Source: an uncultured bacterium
GTDB lineage: Bacteria > Bacillota_I > Bacilli_A > RF39 > UBA660
Length of the DNA stretch: 6,849 bases
NCBI GenBank assembly: GCA_949288625.1
Contig: CASEKZ010000086.1
Location: forward strand, 1 to 6,849
Reading direction: 5' to 3'
In this document: positions 5,524 through 6,849 of the stretch, piece by piece
Position numbering within the stretch: the first letter of the stretch is position 1
Layout of the letters: each line of letters begins with the position of its first letter
Notes under the pieces: generated by a model
Seen by the model: the letters and a program-made list of their open reading frames with translations, nothing else
What the model was told of the DNA's origin: nothing
The model's database searches: none
Position numbers and translations under genes: made by a program

Positions 5524-6849
5524 CTACGCATCCTTATTATCAATATGAATTACTCTTTCTTTTATTTCTTGTGTTCTTCCTTTATTCCAGAAGTTAGTTC
5601 CAATGTATCCACAAGTTCTTCTAGCAACGTTTAAAGTATCATGATTTCTATTACCACAATTTGGACAATACCATTCTAAGTCATCATCTAAAAGGATTTC
5701 TCCGTCATATCCGCATGCTTGGCAGTAATCAGACTTAGTGTTTAACTCTGCGTACATAATGTTATCATAAATAAACTTAATAACCTCCATAACGGCATCT
5801 AAGTTGTTAGTTAAGTTAGGGGTTTCAACATAACTTATCGCCCCGCCAGGTGAAAGCTTTTGAAACTCGCTTTCTAGTTTTAACTTGGTAAACGCATCAA
5901 TTTCTTCAAAAACCGGAACATGGTATGAGTTTGTAATGTAATCCCTATCAGTAATTCCCTTAATCTTACCAAAACGTTCTCTTAAGCATTTAGCGAATTT
6001 ATAAGTTGTAGATTCAATTGGAGTTCCATAAACGCTATAGTCAATGTCTTCTTTTTCTTTCCATTCTTTACACTTATCGTTTAGTTTTTGCATAACTTCA
6101 AGGCCAAATTCTTTACCTTTTCCGTTATCAGTATGAGAATGCCCAGTCATGAACTTAACACACTCATATAAACCAGCATATCCAAGTGATATGGTTGAGT
6201 ATCCATGGTGCAATAACTCGTGAATACTTTCACCTTTATCTAATCTTGCTAAAGCACCATGTTGCCATAAAATAGGTGCAACATCAGAAGTTACCTTAGA
6301 TAATCTTTTATGTCTTGCTTGTAAAGCTCTGTGGCATAACTCTAATCTTTCGTCCATTAACTTCCAGAATAAATCCATGTCTTTATCTGATGATAACGCA
6401 ACATCAACTAAGTTAATGGTTACAACGCCTTGGTTAAACCTGCCGTAATACTTACCCTTTCCTTCTTCGTAGTTTTTAGCTTTTGCAATGTTTCCTAGGT
6501 GCATCGTTCTATCTGGAGTTAGAAATGATCTACATCCCATGCATGGATAACAATCTCCATCTCCATTTTCATTTATCTTTAATTCTTTCATTATCTTTTC
6601 AGATATATAATCTGGTACCATTCTTTTTGCCGTACACTTAGCAGCAAGCTCTGTTAAATAATAGTACTTGCTACCCTCATGAATGTTATCTTCTTCCAAA
6701 ACGTATAGAAGTTTAGGAAAAGCAGGAGTAATATAAACGCCCTTTTCGTTTTTCATGCCTAGTATTCTTTGGTTTAAAACCTCTTCTATTATCATGGCAA
6801 GTTCTTCTTTATATTCTTCTGTTTCACCTAAGTACATGCAAACAGATAA
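5524..6849 (-). CDS. nrdD: Anaerobic (class III) ribonucleoside-triphosphate reductase, C-terminal 441 residues; 5' end outside the window
   Basis: NrdD reduces ribonucleoside triphosphates to dNTPs under anaerobic conditions with a glycyl radical. The frame stays open to the right edge (codons TTA TCT GTT TGC before the first Met at 6837), so this is a fragment of a protein usually near 700 residues. The N-terminal ATP-cone and start of the barrel are not seen. Counting from the edge, CYPCMGCRSFL (100-110) carries the substrate-radical cysteine, expected at Cys106 (codon 6534-6532). Near the C-terminus two CxxC pairs (376/379 and 395/398) form the structural zinc site, followed by RRTCGYIG with the radical glycine at Gly414 (codon 5610-5608). 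All landmarks needed for activity in this part are intact. Whether it uses formate or a thioredoxin-like reductant cannot be told by eye. It leads an operon with nrdG and dut; its promoter is beyond the window. Confidence 0.95.
   Translation of the reverse strand, partial: LSVCMYLGETEEYKEELAMIIEEVLNQRILGMKNEKGVYITPAFPKLLYVLEEDNIHEGSKYYYLTELAAKCTAKRMVPDYISEKIMKELKINENGDGDCYPCMGCRSFLTPDRTMHLGNIAKAKNYEEGKGKYYGRFNQGVVTINLVDVALSSDKDMDLFWKLMDERLELCHRALQARHKRLSKVTSDVAPILWQHGALARLDKGESIHELLHHGYSTISLGYAGLYECVKFMTGHSHTDNGKGKEFGLEVMQKLNDKCKEWKEKEDIDYSVYGTPIESTTYKFAKCLRERFGKIKGITDRDYITNSYHVPVFEEIDAFTKLKLESEFQKLSPGGAISYVETPNLTNNLDAVMEVIKFIYDNIMYAELNTKSDYCQACGYDGEILLDDDLEWYCPNCGNRNHDTLNVARRTCGYIGTNFWNKGRTQEIKERVIHIDNKDA

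Noticed and set aside
1..6849. CRISPR arrays, tRNA or rRNA genes, insertion sequences, att sites or prophage genes
   Set aside because: No regularly spaced repeats, cloverleaf or rRNA-like segments, transposase or integrase frames were seen. The only tandem repeat is the 2 x 24-bp linker-coding array.

Overview
The window is AT-rich (roughly 30% GC by eye) chromosomal DNA from a low-GC, Gram-positive-type anaerobe. I infer an uncultured gut-type Bacilli/Firmicutes lineage, near the small-genome groups between Erysipelotrichia and Mollicutes. The reasons are strong AGGAGG/GGTGAT-type ribosome binding sites, TTGACx/TATAAT-like promoters, hairpin terminators built almost only of A:T pairs, an oxygen-sensitive class III ribonucleotide reductase, and a short Firmicutes-type DnaE. 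All tryptophans in the long genes are TGG, so there is no sign of TGA recoding. The species cannot be named from sequence alone.

Layout, left to right. Positions 1-38 hold the first 12 codons of a minus-strand gene that leaves the window, with its probable promoter upstream. A strong hairpin (162-195) ends dnaE, the replicative DNA polymerase III alpha subunit (minus strand, 192-3062). A 125-bp divergent intergenic region follows, with a good promoter and an imperfect palindrome. It leads to rpmB (ribosomal protein bL28), the only plus-strand gene. A shared hairpin (3363-3396) separates rpmB from a convergent minus-strand locus, 3399-4454. This locus encodes a type IV prepilin-like protein, then one in-frame TAA, then 221 uninterrupted codons in the same frame: a Pro/Asp/Lys/Thr-rich linker and a BspA-type leucine-rich-repeat domain with no start codon of its own. 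It is either a recently broken gene, a readthrough gene or a sequence error. From 4538 to the right edge runs a tight minus-strand operon, nrdD (5' end outside the window), nrdG and dut, closed by its own terminator.

How the genes fit together. NrdG activates the glycyl-radical enzyme NrdD, which makes deoxyribonucleoside triphosphates without oxygen. Class III enzymes act on NTPs, so UTP gives dUTP directly, and the dUTPase encoded two bases after nrdG removes it and supplies dUMP. DnaE consumes the dNTPs, although it is a separate transcription unit. The pilin/leucine-rich-repeat locus is an unrelated surface-protein gene with its own promoter, and is the most unusual part of the window.
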